A stretch of DNA of 64,000 nt, taken from Kiritimatiellia bacterium. GTDB lineage: Bacteria; Verrucomicrobiota; Kiritimatiellia; CAIQIC01; JAGNIJ01. The position numbers and the translations under genes were made by a program. The notes under the pieces are model-generated. The model saw nothing but the letters and a program-made list of their open reading frames with translations. It had not been told where the DNA came from and did no database searches. Below, in pieces: positions 1 to 10,029 of this stretch. Every line of letters begins with the position of its first letter. The stretch's first letter is position 1. The stretch is taken from contig JAGNIJ010000018.1 of assembly GCA_018001225.1 (NCBI GenBank), forward strand, positions 1-64,000. The letters run 5' to 3'.

Positions 1-1599
1 GCCCAGGCCGGAACCCCCGCCCCCGCCCCCGGATCGATTGTCCGTGCCGGGCGGCAGACCGCGCGGGCCCTTGGCGACGTTCGCGCTGAACGTGGCGTCG
101 CGAACCGTGGTGACGCCACCCGTGGCATAGATCGCTCCTCCCCATCCCCCCGCGGCGCCGTCGGCGCCGAGGGAGCGGTTGTTTACGAAAACGCAGTTGG
201 AAAACGTGATGTCCCCGCCCGCCTGGTACAAGGCGCCTCCGTTCGAGCCGCTCGCCAGGCCGTTGCTGAACGTCAGCCCGCTGACGCTCGCCGTGACGCC
301 GTTGGCCGTGAAGATCCGGTTTGCGCCGTTTCCACTAATCGTGATCGAGGCTGGCCCGGGCCCCTCGAGGGCTATGCCGTCTGGGATCGTGAGCGGGCCG
401 TTGGTGAGAACAAGGGTGCCTTCCAATCCCTCGTTGAACTGAATCGTGTCGCCCGGAACGGCCAGTTGAAGCCGTCCGCGGAGCGAATCCGGACCCCCGT
501 CGTCCAGGTTCATCACCGTGCCGCGGGGCACTACCGGCTCGTAACAGAGAAAAGTGCTGCCGGCCTTCTGGCTCATGTAGCATGCCCAGACCCAGTTGGA
601 AGACCGAGCCGTGCCGCTCAAGTTCAATTCGTCGATACCCCCCAAATACCACTCGGCCTCCGGCTCGGTGCATCCGATGTAGGCCTTGGCGGTCCCCGCC
701 GTGTCGAGGGCCCCCACGTTGTTCGAAATGCCGATCTGCACGCCGTCGCTGTACAACCGTTTCGCCGTCCCGTCGTATACCCCGGTCACCAGATGCCACC
801 CATCCGTGTAGTTCGCCGCCGAGATGGACACGTCCAATTCGTTGTAAACACCCGCGATATGAAGGCCGAAAGAAACGATGGTCCCAAACTCCTGAAACGC
901 CAGGATGTGCCGCGCCGACAAATCCTCCTTGCGGTAAATGTTCCTGTAGCGCTGCGTCGTCAGGCCGCCGGATTTCACCCATGCGCTGATCGTGATGGTG
1001 GAAGACGGTTTCAGCGCCGTGCTGTGATTCTTCGCGATCCGGGAATTGGTCCCGTTGAACCAGCCGACGTTTCCGATGTTGTCCGCCGCAAACACGACAT
1101 TGGAAACGTTCCCCCCCAACCGGTTGGTGGAAGAATCGGCGCCGCTCCCCATATGCAACACCAGGCGATAATCCGCGTTCCAAACGGCGCCGTTGGTCGT
1201 GTAGGCGGGTGCGTTGGTCTCCGCGGGATCTCCCCAGCAGGCCCTGATGTAATCGTTACTGCCCGACAACAGCGGCATCCTGACCCAGATCATCGAATCG
1301 CCGTTCGTATTCCACGTCTCGATCTCGTACGCCAGCTCATTGGTCTCTGCGGCGTCGTACACGCGCAGGTCCGCGCCGTTGGTGGTGATGAACTGCGAAT
1401 ACAGGAAGTTCGTCCGGCCCTCGTTGAACACGACCAGCAGCGGGAAGTTGGTCAGGACTGCCGGCTTGTCGTACCCGGCGACACGGATCGCCATGGACTG
1501 CTTCACGGCCTGTGCCGGAGGCCCCGCCGTGCCGACGATCAACAGCATCGTGAGGAGGCGCGGCGAAGTGAAACGGAGAGCCCGATGAGGTGTCTTCAT
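1..1599 (-). CDS. Exported DUF2341/LamG/beta-helix surface protein (3' end beyond window)
   Basis: An open frame reads from ATG at 1599 off the left edge, giving about 533 residues without a stop. AAGGAGG lies about 10 nt upstream of the ATG. The N-terminus has a signal peptide (basic start, hydrophobic LLTMLLIVGTAG, likely cut after AQA near residue 31). Residues ~45-130 match DUF2341 (NFPLLVVF, then a CWGD-type end). Residues ~140-340 look like a LamG/concanavalin-type domain (start ADYRLVLHM; TDGWHLVTGVYDG). From ~360 a right-handed beta-helix begins, with GGALY/GGAIY and FxxN motifs as in polymorphic outer-membrane or 'choice-of-anchor' proteins and a Gly-rich stretch near the edge. This layout is typical of large cell-surface proteins in PVC bacteria; the ligand is unknown. 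The C-terminal anchor cannot be seen. Confidence 0.8.
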   Translation of the reverse strand, partial: MKTPHRALRFTSPRLLTMLLIVGTAGPPAQAVKQSMAIRVAGYDKPAVLTNFPLLVVFNEGRTNFLYSQFITTNGADLRVYDAAETNELAYEIETWNTNGDSMIWVRMPLLSGSNDYIRACWGDPAETNAPAYTTNGAVWNADYRLVLHMGSGADSSTNRLGGNVSNVVFAADNIGNVGWFNGTNSRIAKNHSTALKPSSTITISAWVKSGGLTTQRYRNIYRKEDLSARHILAFQEFGTIVSFGLHIAGVYNELDVSISAANYTDGWHLVTGVYDGTAKRLYSDGVQIGISNNVGALDTAGTAKAYIGCTEPEAEWYLGGIDELNLSGTARSSNWVWACYMSQKAGSTFLCYEPVVPRGTVMNLDDGGPDSLRGRLQLAVPGDTIQFNEGLEGTLVLTNGPLTIPDGIALEGPGPASITISGNGANRIFTANGVTASVSGLTFSNGLASGSNGGALYQAGGDITFSNCVFVNNRSLGADGAAGGWGGAIYATGGVTTVRDATFSANVAKGPRGLPPGTDNRSGGGGGGSGLG

Positions 1600-1739
1600 G
1601 GAACGGAGCCTCCTTGCTCCGCGCATTCCGCGATGAACTGCCGTGCGAAATGGCATGCGGCCTGTGCGGCTTCCTATGGGAGAAGTATGAGGGCCAGCGA
1701 AGGAGTGATCAAGAAGGAAAAGGGCGATCCCGAGTCGCG

Positions 1740-3992
1740 CTACTCCACGACGATGCGCACCCGGTCGCTCTGGCCCAGGGCGTTGCAGCAGACGAGCTGG
1801 TGGGCGCCGCGTTCGATCGGCCAGAACAGCCCGCCGCCCTGCCCGTAATAGCGGTTGTCGATGAACCAGTGCAGGTCGCCTGACGCCGTTCCCCCGCCCG
1901 CCCGCAGGGCGATCTGCTGGCGGTCGCCCGACCAGTGATCGAGCATCCGGAACACCGTTCCGGCCGCGGGCGAGGTGATCCGCAACGCGTCCGGCGCGTC
2001 GCGCGTGCGCCCGGCGGCCGCCATGGCGGGAGCGGCTGCCGACCGGCCGTGCATGGGACATGGCGTGAACAGCGAGGCGCCGGCAATATACCAGTCTTCG
2101 ACGGCCTGTTCGCACTGCGAACCCGACGGGCAGCCGGAGACCGCGCACACGCTACGCTTCTTCAACCCCTCCGGCCGCGCGAACCAGGGGCCGTCGCCCT
2201 GGGGGTACAGGCCCCGGAAGATCTCCCACGCCACGGGCGCGGCGGCCTCGACGCCCACCAGGGCCTCGTCGGACTCGCCGTCCGGATGACCGATCCACAC
2301 CCCGACGACGTATTCCGGGTTGAAGGCGATGGTCCACGCGTCGCGGCAGGCGGAACTCGTGCCCGTCTTCCAGGCCATCCGCGGCATCCGGACATCCGCC
2401 TGGTGGCCGGAGAGTTCCCCCATCCGCTCGTCGCCGCCCAGGATGTCCGCGATGAGCCAGCAGGCTTCGGGGGAGAACAACCGGGCGCCCTTCGGCGCGG
2501 CCGGGGGCATGTCGTCCATGACCTTCCACGGCATGAAGTGCCCGCCCCTGGCCAGCGCCGCGTAGGCGTTAACCAGGTCGAGCAGGCGGACCTCGCCCTG
2601 GCCCAGGACCAGGCCCAGGCCATAGTGGTCCGTCGCGCGCGACAGGGACCGGAGCCCGGCGCGTCGGAACAGCCCCAGCAGCCGCTCCCCGCCGATCCGT
2701 TCCGCCAGGGCCAGCACGGGAAGGTTCAGCGACAGGACCAGGGCCTCGCGCGCGGTCACGTCCCCGCGAAACTCCTTCCCGAAGTTTTGCGGACGGTAGT
2801 CCCGGTACAGCGCGGGCTCGTCGCGAAGCACGGTCAGGGGCGTCGCCAGCCCGCGGTCGAACGCCGCGGCGTAGACGAACGGCTTGAGCGTGGACCCCGC
2901 GCCCCGCGGCGCGAGCGCGCCGTTGACCTGGCCGCGCCGCGCCGCGTCGAAATAATCCGGCGACCCGACCATCGCCCGGAGGGCCCCGGTCTTCACCTCC
3001 AGGATCACCACCGCCCCGCCCATGATGCCTAGAGGGTCTAGGTATCCACGCCGGCGGGTCAACGCGGATTCTGCCAGCGACTGCAGGGCCGGGTCCAGGG
3101 TCGTGTGCAGCGTCCGTCCTTCCTGGCCCGGCGGCAATCGGTCCAGCACGAATTGGGCGAAATGCGGAGCGGCGAAGACATACCGGCCCGGCTTGATCTC
3201 GCAGGGACGCTCCGCCGCCCGGGCGCGCTGGGCCTCCGTGATCATCCCCAACGCCGCCATGCGGTCCAGCACGTAGGCCTGCCTCTTGCTCGCGCGCGCG
3301 GGATGCCGGTCCGGCCGGAACCGCGCGGGGGCCTGCGGCAACCCGGCCAGCAGCGCCGCCTCGGCCAGGCTCAAGTCGTGGGCCGACTTGCTGAAGTAGC
3401 GGCGCGCGGCCGATTCGATGCCGACGATGTTCGACCCGAACGGCGCCCGGTTGAGATACTGCTCGAGGATTTCCCGCTTGGTCAGCGCGCGCTCCATTTG
3501 CAGCGCCCGGAACGCCTCGATCAGTTTCGTGCGCAGCGTGCGTGGACGGGGCTGCACGAGGCGGATCACCTGCGTGGAAAGCGTCGAGGCCCCCGACACC
3601 CGCCGGAAGTGCAGGAGGTTCTGCCCGACCGCCCGGGCCAAGGCCAGCGGGTCGACGCCGGCATGCCGGTAGAAGCGCTGATCCTCCGCCGCAATCACCG
3701 CCTTCGCAATCCAGTCGTCCGGCCGCCACCGGTAGCGAGGCACATTGTCCGTGTCGCCCGGCCCCAACTTCAGGCGCAGCGGATTCCCTTCCCGGTCCGC
3801 CAGGACGGTGGCGGCGGGAAACTCGCCGAGCGCCGCGCGGGGGAAGGGAAACAAGAAATGCATGAGAAGAGCGCCGCAGACCATCAAGCCAAGCAACACA
3901 ACCAATGTGACACGGGCGTTCCGCCCGCGCCGCTCATGCCCTTCACGGCCGGCACGGCCGTGCCACGTCCCCGGACCCGTTTTCCTTTGCAC
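1740..3992 (-). CDS. pbpC: Penicillin-binding protein 1C (transglycosylase/transpeptidase)
   Basis: Bifunctional class A PBP of 750 aa. It has a TM anchor at residues ~28-48, then a GT51 transglycosylase domain with catalytic Glu in EDQRFYRH (103-110) and GASTLSTQ (134-141). The transpeptidase domain has SxxK as STLK (367-370), SxN as SLN (421-423) and KTG (542-544). A C-terminal BiPBP_C-like beta domain (ITSPAAGTVF) identifies the PBP1C subfamily. It would polymerise and cross-link peptidoglycan at the inner membrane. The start is GTG, with GAGGAG 8 nt upstream. It begins 5 nt after the stop of the macroglobulin gene; the same pair (yfhM-pbpC) occurs in E. coli, where the two are thought to link protease trapping with wall repair. 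All active-site motifs are intact. Confidence 0.95.
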   Translation of the reverse strand: MQRKTGPGTWHGRAGREGHERRGRNARVTLVVLLGLMVCGALLMHFLFPFPRAALGEFPAATVLADREGNPLRLKLGPGDTDNVPRYRWRPDDWIAKAVIAAEDQRFYRHAGVDPLALARAVGQNLLHFRRVSGASTLSTQVIRLVQPRPRTLRTKLIEAFRALQMERALTKREILEQYLNRAPFGSNIVGIESAARRYFSKSAHDLSLAEAALLAGLPQAPARFRPDRHPARASKRQAYVLDRMAALGMITEAQRARAAERPCEIKPGRYVFAAPHFAQFVLDRLPPGQEGRTLHTTLDPALQSLAESALTRRRGYLDPLGIMGGAVVILEVKTGALRAMVGSPDYFDAARRGQVNGALAPRGAGSTLKPFVYAAAFDRGLATPLTVLRDEPALYRDYRPQNFGKEFRGDVTAREALVLSLNLPVLALAERIGGERLLGLFRRAGLRSLSRATDHYGLGLVLGQGEVRLLDLVNAYAALARGGHFMPWKVMDDMPPAAPKGARLFSPEACWLIADILGGDERMGELSGHQADVRMPRMAWKTGTSSACRDAWTIAFNPEYVVGVWIGHPDGESDEALVGVEAAAPVAWEIFRGLYPQGDGPWFARPEGLKKRSVCAVSGCPSGSQCEQAVEDWYIAGASLFTPCPMHGRSAAAPAMAAAGRTRDAPDALRITSPAAGTVFRMLDHWSGDRQQIALRAGGGTASGDLHWFIDNRYYGQGGGLFWPIERGAHQLVCCNALGQSDRVRIVVE

Positions 3993-3997
3993 TTCCT

Positions 3998-6900
3998 CTA
4001 CTCCTCGATCCTAACCCGACTACTTCCGTTCACGCTGCGGATCGCCGGGTCGTACATGCATTCGACCATCGCGGGCGGGACAACATACTCGCCGGGTGTG
4101 ACGGCCCGCATGGAATAGTAAAAGGCCTGGCGGCCGCCGATCGAACCGGTAAAGAACAGCATCCGGTCATCCCGCGCCTGCCGGCTGGCCACGCCGGTCT
4201 CCCGGTCCCGTATCCACGACACGACCTGGGCGGTCGCCAGGGCGGGATTCTCGATCTCGAAGCCGGCCGGCAGCAGGTCCTCGATCACCAGGTTGTCCAT
4301 CGGCTCCCCCAGCGTGTCGAGGGTCAGCTTGACGATGACCAACTGACCCTGCGGCACGGCTTCAGGATCGATAGGATTGCCGTCGAGGTCCAGCCACTCG
4401 CGCCGTATCTGCAATCCATCGTCTCGTTCCGCCGCCGGACGATCCGCCGCCGGCACGCCCTCCAGCCGCACGGTGTAGAAGAATTCGCCCGGCCCGCGGT
4501 TGGCCAAAGTTCCGGACACCGGCCATGCGATGTTTTCATTGGCCCAGTCGAACCGATTGGTCGGGCCGACGGATGCGGAGGGCAGGCCGGCGGGTAACCA
4601 TTCGGCTTTCCAGGGCTTGGGATCGCGCGGCCGCGTCCGGGCGTACTTGCCGAGCGCCATCAGCGCGAAGGCGTTGTCCTGGGTCGTCAGCCAACGGCCG
4701 TCCTGCTGCACGTCGTCGAGCCAGCGCGCCAGTTGGGGCACCAGCGGATGTGCGGGATCGCGCTCCAGCCAGGCGGACAGCAGCAGCGCGGCGTCACGCA
4801 CGTCGCTGTTGAGCGTGCGGCCGCGGTCGCGCGGCAGGCCGGGCGGCGGGAGACCCAGCCGCTCCAGCACGCCGCCCGCCAGGCCGGGCTCTCCGCCATG
4901 CATCAGCGCCAGCGCGAGGTTGATCCGCGTGCTGGGCCGCAGCAGCGACGCCTGTTCCTCCAACCGGGACATCCAACTGTCCGACGGGGTTCCGGCCAGG
5001 GCGAGGAGCAGGCAGGCGTAGGCGCGCTCTTCCATGTCGGTCTGCCAATCGTCGCTGTCCGGCGACGCGTCGGCCGGCGCGCGCGCGTCCAGCCGCCCGC
5101 GGACCCAGGCGAGCGCCGATTCCAGCCGGTCCTCCGGCACCGGGACGCCCGCCTTGCGCGCCTCGACCAGGAAATGCGTGGCGTAGAGGCTGCCCCAGGA
5201 ATAGATCTTCGTTCCGCCGGGCCACAGGCTGAACCCGCCACTGCCCTGCTGCATCGAGAGCACGCGGTACACACCCGACAGGATGGTCTCGCGGTCGGCC
5301 TCCGGCCCGGCCAGGTCGGGCCACAGGCTCTTGCGCATATCCTCCAGGTACAGGAGCGGGAACACCGTCGAGGTCACCTGCTCGATGCACCCGTACGGGT
5401 ACGCGGTCAGCCAGTCCATCGCCCCCTTCCAGCGGCCTTCCGGCCCCGACAGGCAGAGCAACTCTCCCCAGACCGAGCCCGCGATCCAGTCGTCCGGCGC
5501 CTCGATCTTGAATTCCGCGCCGGCCTTCAGTTCCCCGTGCATGAACCGGACTTCCCTCGGCGAGGCGGGCCGCACGGGCAGTTCGATGCTCTCGCGGTAG
5601 GCGTCCGCCCCGGATTCGACTTCCACCTGGCAGAGCGCCGCGCCCGGCGATTCACCCGCGCGCAGCGGGACTCGCAGCGACACCGAGCCCTGGGCGGCCA
5701 GGTCCTGTGTCCACTCCGACTTCTCCACGGAAAGCGGACCCCCGCAGGTCACGCGGATCTTCGCGGCGCGATGATCGTCGGTTTCGTTGAAGAGCGAAAT
5801 CGCCGCCTCGCCCGTGTCGCCCGGCGCGAGGAACCGCGGCAGGCTGGTCTGCACGACCAGCGAACGCTTGACCAGCGCCGCGCGCGCGGCCGAACCGGCC
5901 TGGTCGCGGGTAAAGGCCACCGCCATGAGCCGGAGCTGCCCCGTAAATTCCGGAATATCGAGCGTCACATCCGCCTCGCCGGCCGCATCGGTCCGGATCC
6001 CGGACTTCCACAGGGCCAGGGGCTTGAAGCGGCGGGTCCGGATGGGGTTCAGGCGCTTTCCGAGCCCCTCCTCCCCGTCGCCCGGCGGGCTGACCGCGGC
6101 GGCTGCCTCGTCGTCGAGCAGCGGCATGAGGAGGCTGTAGAGGTCGTACAGCGACGTCGCCAACCAGCGCGGGGCCAGGAACCAATCCAGCGGGTCGGGC
6201 GTCTTGAAGTCGGTCAGCATGCAGATGCCCTCGTCCACCGCCATCAGCGTCACGTCGGCGTCCGCCACGGGGTCCTGCCCCGCGGAGACCCGTACTTTCA
6301 CCGGCGCGGGCTGCTGCGGCGGCAGGATCTCGGGCGCTTCAACGGCCACGTTCAGCCGGCGCCCCGCCGGCTTGACCGGCAGGTACGCGATGCCGGCGGC
6401 GCGGTGCGCGGTCCAGACCGACTCGGCCACGGCCGGCCGGATCATCGTCACGGCCGCATACACACCCGGCGCATACTCATCGCGCAGCGGGATCTCGACC
6501 AACTCCGACGAGTTGGTCATCCGCACGACGCGCCGGTCCAGGATGCGGTCGTTCTCCACGGTCAGCAGGGCCGTCCCGGCGAAGGGCGCCTGGAGCATCA
6601 CGCGCGCCGAATCGCCGGGCGCGTAGGCGTCGCGATCCGCGGTCAGCTCGACCTGGTCCGGCCGGTCCCCGCCCCAGGCCACGCCGGCCCCGCCCGGCTC
6701 CGTGGCGTAGAAGCGCAGGCTCGACGAGGCCCCGCTGGCCGGGTCGGTCACCTGCAGCAGGTACGACCCGGCCCGGTCCGCCTTGAAAGAATGCGCGGCG
6801 CGCCCGTCGGCGAGTTGAACCAATTCCTCGCTCACCGGGATGAGCTGCTGCTCCGACTGGTACGTGAAGCGATTCTGCGCGTTGCGTTTCAGCACCGTGC

Positions 6901-9688
6901 TCCACACCGCCCGGTACAGGTTCACGCGGAGGGCGATGTTGGCGGCCGCCGCCTGTTCATCCGGCCGGACCAGCGCCAGGTCGAGGGATTGGGCGGCGCC
7001 GGCCGCCGCCATGCGCGCGGCGTCGGTCTTCAGGCCGATATAAAAAGGATAGGGATCGAACGGGCACGCGGCCGAGGCGGTCACGGCCCGCCCGCCGGAC
7101 TCCATCACCGTGCCGCTGATCACCGCCTGCAGGCGCGCGGGCGGCCGCCAGCCCGCCGACGGCTCGAGCAGAAACCGGAGTTCCCCTTTTTCGTCCAGCC
7201 GGCCCTGCCCGGCCGACGAATAGATGGCTGTGAACTCCTTCTCGCCGTCGCCGAAGACGAAGTCCGCCCAGCCCTTCGGCTTGAAATCAAGAGCTTTCCA
7301 CACCACGAACCCGCTCACCGGCAGCCCGGCCGCCGGCTTGCCGAACAGGTGGTCGGCGTGAACCGCGAAGCCGCTGTCCACCCCGGCCTGCAGGGGCGCC
7401 TCCGGCGGTTTCACGTCCACGCGGACCTGCGGCGGGAAGAAATCTTCCAAGGCAACCGTCGCGCCGCCCAGCGTTTTCAGCGTCCCGGGCAGATCGAGTT
7501 CCACGGTGTACTGGCCCGTGGACAGGTAATCCGGCATCTCGACTTTCATTTCGGCGGAGCCCAAGGCATCGAGCATCACGGGCACGTCGCGGAAGACGCG
7601 GCCGTCGGGCCGCACGATGCGGAACAGGGCCGGGAACGGCTCGGGGCATTTCAGGGCGCGGTCGCGCACGACCGCCTTGGCCTCGATCGTCTCGCCCGGC
7701 CGGAACACGCCCCGCGCGGTGAAGACATAGGCCTCGTATCCCTCGCCAAGGAAGGCCCGCTCCCCCTCGCCGGCGGGCAGGGACATGCCGCCCTGGTCGA
7801 GGTTCAAACAGGACACGTCGTTCGACAGCGAGGCGACGACGAGCAGCGGCGACTGTTCCCAGTCCTTGTCGTCGAGGGGGAGGAACGACAGGCCGTCGCC
7901 GTCCGTGGTCCCGCTCGCCAGTTCCACGTTGTTCTCGGCGTAGAGGCTGACCCGGACGCCGCTCACCGGCCGCGCCGCCGACAGCGAGTTCACCCACACC
8001 AGCATGCCGTCGTCCGCGGACTTCACGGAGAGGCCCAGATCGGTCACCATGACCAGTTGCCGCGAGCCCTGTCCCTTTTCCGGCTCGGCGGTCAGCCAGT
8101 ACGCGCCGCGCGGCGGGCCGTCGGTCAGCCGCGCCAGGTCCACGGCGGTGCGCGTGATCGCCTCGGGCTTCGAATCAAGGACGTTCGTGGGGTACGCCCA
8201 GGCCGGGGCCGTGAGCTTCTCCATCAGCCCGTCGCCGCCCCAGGCCCAGAAATGCTCCATGCGGCCGGCCTCGCGCAGGGCCAGTTGGATGAGGTTCTGC
8301 GGCGGCACGGGATAGGCCGCGAGCCGGCACTCGCGGGCATTGACGTGCATCAAGGGGATGCGCAGCGAGCCGGACGGCGACAGGTATCGCCCCTCGGCGG
8401 AAAAGCAGAGCGCCGGATCGCGTGAAGGAAAGTTCACCCGGCGCGAGACCGGCTGCGCCAGCGAAAGCCCGCTCTCCGAGCGCAGGCCGGGCTTCAGCGT
8501 AACGGTATAGACGCGGCCCGGCTCGAACCCGCCGGTCAGCCGCAGGCCGCTGGACCACCAGCTGTTCAGCGGCTCGACCGAGAACGAGGCCGCCGGCCGG
8601 ACCTCGATGAACTCCCGCGCGCCCTGCGCGTCGGGCGCCGTGCTGAAGGAGAGAGTCACCGAGGGCGACTCGAACGACGGGCTGGCCGCCTCGACTCCCG
8701 TCAGCCGGAAGGAAGAGGAGAGCGGCACCTGGCGCACGACCTTCTTTTCGACGCCCAGCGGCCCGGCCGCGGCCGGCACGCCCGCCTCCAGCGTCACGTC
8801 CAGGGCGTCCTGCTCCACCAGTTCCGTCTGCACGAGCACCACGGCCGAGGACGGTGCGGGGGCCGAAATTTCGTACGACAGGTTCGACTGCGAACTCGTG
8901 CGAAGCGACAGGAACTTGCCGAGCCGCCGCGTGTCCGTGGGCGCGTTGAACTGGAGCCGGAGCGTGGCCCGGCGGTCGGGCGTAAAGTCCACCTGCGAGA
9001 CCGAGGTCAGCTCGAGGGCCGGCGTTCGGATGCGCAGCGGGCCGGGATTCCGGAACGTCAGGCCCAGCGAGCCGAAAAAGTCCGCGTCCAGCGCCGCCTC
9101 GAATTCCGAACAGAGCGGCCACGGCCCTTCGGGCGTGAAAACCAGGACACGCGGCGACTTCCAGAGATAGTTTCCCGGGACCGCCGGCCGGAGCGAGACG
9201 GGGCCCTCCGCCTCCGGCGTCCCGACCGCGTCCGGCTCGACCACGTCGGCGCTGAACGCCCACGAGACCGGCTCGCGACCCTGGAGCGGCTGATCGGGCC
9301 GCGCCGAGAACTGTACGCGAAGAATTCGCGCGTTGTTCTGCCGCGCGGCCTGGCTCCAGTTCCACACGGCCCAGCCGTTCAGCGCGAGGAATCCGCAGCC
9401 CAGGAGGAACCAGGGCCAGCGCAGCACCCGACCCGGCGCCGCGGCGGGAGCGCGCGGCGCGCCCTCCCCTTCTTCCGCGAACGTCTCGGGCGGATCCATC
9501 TCCGCCAGTACGGCTTCCACGTCCGTCTCGGACGGCGTACTCGATCGCGCCGCGAGGGCCTCGTGGATATGGCGGCGCAGCGAGTCCAGGACTTCGCGGC
9601 GCACGGCCGCAGGTTTGGCGCGCAGGTTATTCTCGACCTGGTTCAGGTACTCCTCGACGCAACGGGCCAGTTCAGGTTCCAGCTTCAT
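3998..9688 (-). CDS. Bacterial alpha-2-macroglobulin with N-terminal HAAS-like domain
   Basis: A 1896-aa bacterial alpha-2-macroglobulin (YfhM/MG family), a periplasmic protease trap. The thioester motif is present as GCIEQ with Cys1434 and Gln1437, followed by the alpha-helical complement-component-like domain and a C-terminal beta domain. Many MG beta-sandwich domains precede it. The N-terminus is unusual. Residues 1-75 are a cytoplasmic helical domain resembling HAAS/DUF1700 (EEYLNQVENNL, AVLAEMDPPETFAEE), followed by one TM helix at 91-111. E. coli YfhM has a lipoprotein signal there instead. HAAS domains normally accompany PadR regulators, and a padR gene overlaps this start by 17 nt. 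The protein should therefore span the inner membrane, with the macroglobulin outside and a signalling domain inside. Coupling to the regulator is inference. Confidence 0.92.
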   Translation of the reverse strand: MKLEPELARCVEEYLNQVENNLRAKPAAVRREVLDSLRRHIHEALAARSSTPSETDVEAVLAEMDPPETFAEEGEGAPRAPAAAPGRVLRWPWFLLGCGFLALNGWAVWNWSQAARQNNARILRVQFSARPDQPLQGREPVSWAFSADVVEPDAVGTPEAEGPVSLRPAVPGNYLWKSPRVLVFTPEGPWPLCSEFEAALDADFFGSLGLTFRNPGPLRIRTPALELTSVSQVDFTPDRRATLRLQFNAPTDTRRLGKFLSLRTSSQSNLSYEISAPAPSSAVVLVQTELVEQDALDVTLEAGVPAAAGPLGVEKKVVRQVPLSSSFRLTGVEAASPSFESPSVTLSFSTAPDAQGAREFIEVRPAASFSVEPLNSWWSSGLRLTGGFEPGRVYTVTLKPGLRSESGLSLAQPVSRRVNFPSRDPALCFSAEGRYLSPSGSLRIPLMHVNARECRLAAYPVPPQNLIQLALREAGRMEHFWAWGGDGLMEKLTAPAWAYPTNVLDSKPEAITRTAVDLARLTDGPPRGAYWLTAEPEKGQGSRQLVMVTDLGLSVKSADDGMLVWVNSLSAARPVSGVRVSLYAENNVELASGTTDGDGLSFLPLDDKDWEQSPLLVVASLSNDVSCLNLDQGGMSLPAGEGERAFLGEGYEAYVFTARGVFRPGETIEAKAVVRDRALKCPEPFPALFRIVRPDGRVFRDVPVMLDALGSAEMKVEMPDYLSTGQYTVELDLPGTLKTLGGATVALEDFFPPQVRVDVKPPEAPLQAGVDSGFAVHADHLFGKPAAGLPVSGFVVWKALDFKPKGWADFVFGDGEKEFTAIYSSAGQGRLDEKGELRFLLEPSAGWRPPARLQAVISGTVMESGGRAVTASAACPFDPYPFYIGLKTDAARMAAAGAAQSLDLALVRPDEQAAAANIALRVNLYRAVWSTVLKRNAQNRFTYQSEQQLIPVSEELVQLADGRAAHSFKADRAGSYLLQVTDPASGASSSLRFYATEPGGAGVAWGGDRPDQVELTADRDAYAPGDSARVMLQAPFAGTALLTVENDRILDRRVVRMTNSSELVEIPLRDEYAPGVYAAVTMIRPAVAESVWTAHRAAGIAYLPVKPAGRRLNVAVEAPEILPPQQPAPVKVRVSAGQDPVADADVTLMAVDEGICMLTDFKTPDPLDWFLAPRWLATSLYDLYSLLMPLLDDEAAAAVSPPGDGEEGLGKRLNPIRTRRFKPLALWKSGIRTDAAGEADVTLDIPEFTGQLRLMAVAFTRDQAGSAARAALVKRSLVVQTSLPRFLAPGDTGEAAISLFNETDDHRAAKIRVTCGGPLSVEKSEWTQDLAAQGSVSLRVPLRAGESPGAALCQVEVESGADAYRESIELPVRPASPREVRFMHGELKAGAEFKIEAPDDWIAGSVWGELLCLSGPEGRWKGAMDWLTAYPYGCIEQVTSTVFPLLYLEDMRKSLWPDLAGPEADRETILSGVYRVLSMQQGSGGFSLWPGGTKIYSWGSLYATHFLVEARKAGVPVPEDRLESALAWVRGRLDARAPADASPDSDDWQTDMEERAYACLLLALAGTPSDSWMSRLEEQASLLRPSTRINLALALMHGGEPGLAGGVLERLGLPPPGLPRDRGRTLNSDVRDAALLLSAWLERDPAHPLVPQLARWLDDVQQDGRWLTTQDNAFALMALGKYARTRPRDPKPWKAEWLPAGLPSASVGPTNRFDWANENIAWPVSGTLANRGPGEFFYTVRLEGVPAADRPAAERDDGLQIRREWLDLDGNPIDPEAVPQGQLVIVKLTLDTLGEPMDNLVIEDLLPAGFEIENPALATAQVVSWIRDRETGVASRQARDDRMLFFTGSIGGRQAFYYSMRAVTPGEYVVPPAMVECMYDPAIRSVNGSSRVRIEE

Positions 9689-10028
9689 CCGGGCGATCCT
9701 CCTTGGCGTCCTCGCGCAACCGGTCGAGGGCGCGGTCCAGCGATTTCCAGTAAGCGTTCATCTCGGCCAGGCGAAGCCGGCCGAGCGCGGTCAGCGAAAA
9801 ATAGCGGCGGGCGGGCCCCTCCGGCGAAGGGACGTCGCGGGTCTTCACCAGCTTCTCCGAGCGCAGGCGCCCGAGGATCGGGTAGACCGTGCTCTCCGAC
9901 ACGGCGAGTTCCTCGAGGCGCTTGAGCTCCTGCACGATCTCGTAGCCGTAACTCTCCCCGCGGCGCAGCAGCAACAGCACGCAGTAATCCAGCAGCCCCT
10001 TCCGCAGTTGTGTGATCCAGCCGTCCAT
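9672..10028 (-). CDS. PadR family transcriptional regulator
   Basis: A 118-aa PadR winged-helix repressor. The core shows SYGYEIVQELKR, then SESTVYPILGRLRSEKLV (recognition helix) and a wing (GPARRYFSLT), followed by a short C-terminal dimerisation helix. It is the first gene of a padR-HAAS/A2M-pbpC run and overlaps the next gene by 17 nt. A strong inverted repeat sits immediately upstream of its ATG, consistent with autorepression. PadR proteins release DNA on ligand binding or through partner proteins; the HAAS domain of the next gene is the obvious candidate partner. No clear Shine-Dalgarno precedes the ATG, so a leaderless or very short-leader transcript is possible. Confidence 0.92.
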   Translation of the reverse strand: MDGWITQLRKGLLDYCVLLLLRRGESYGYEIVQELKRLEELAVSESTVYPILGRLRSEKLVKTRDVPSPEGPARRYFSLTALGRLRLAEMNAYWKSLDRALDRLREDAKEDRPDEAGT

Positions 10029-10029
10029 A

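Noticed and set aside
466..1848. 460-codon plus-strand frame over the surface-protein gene
   Set aside because: Antisense to a clear DUF2341/LamG reading with signal peptide and Shine-Dalgarno; no recognisable motif.
4733..8425. Very long (1230-codon) plus-strand open frame opposite the macroglobulin gene
   Set aside because: Arg/Gly/His-rich low-information translation, no domains, exactly antisense to a well-supported gene; a by-product of high GC third positions.
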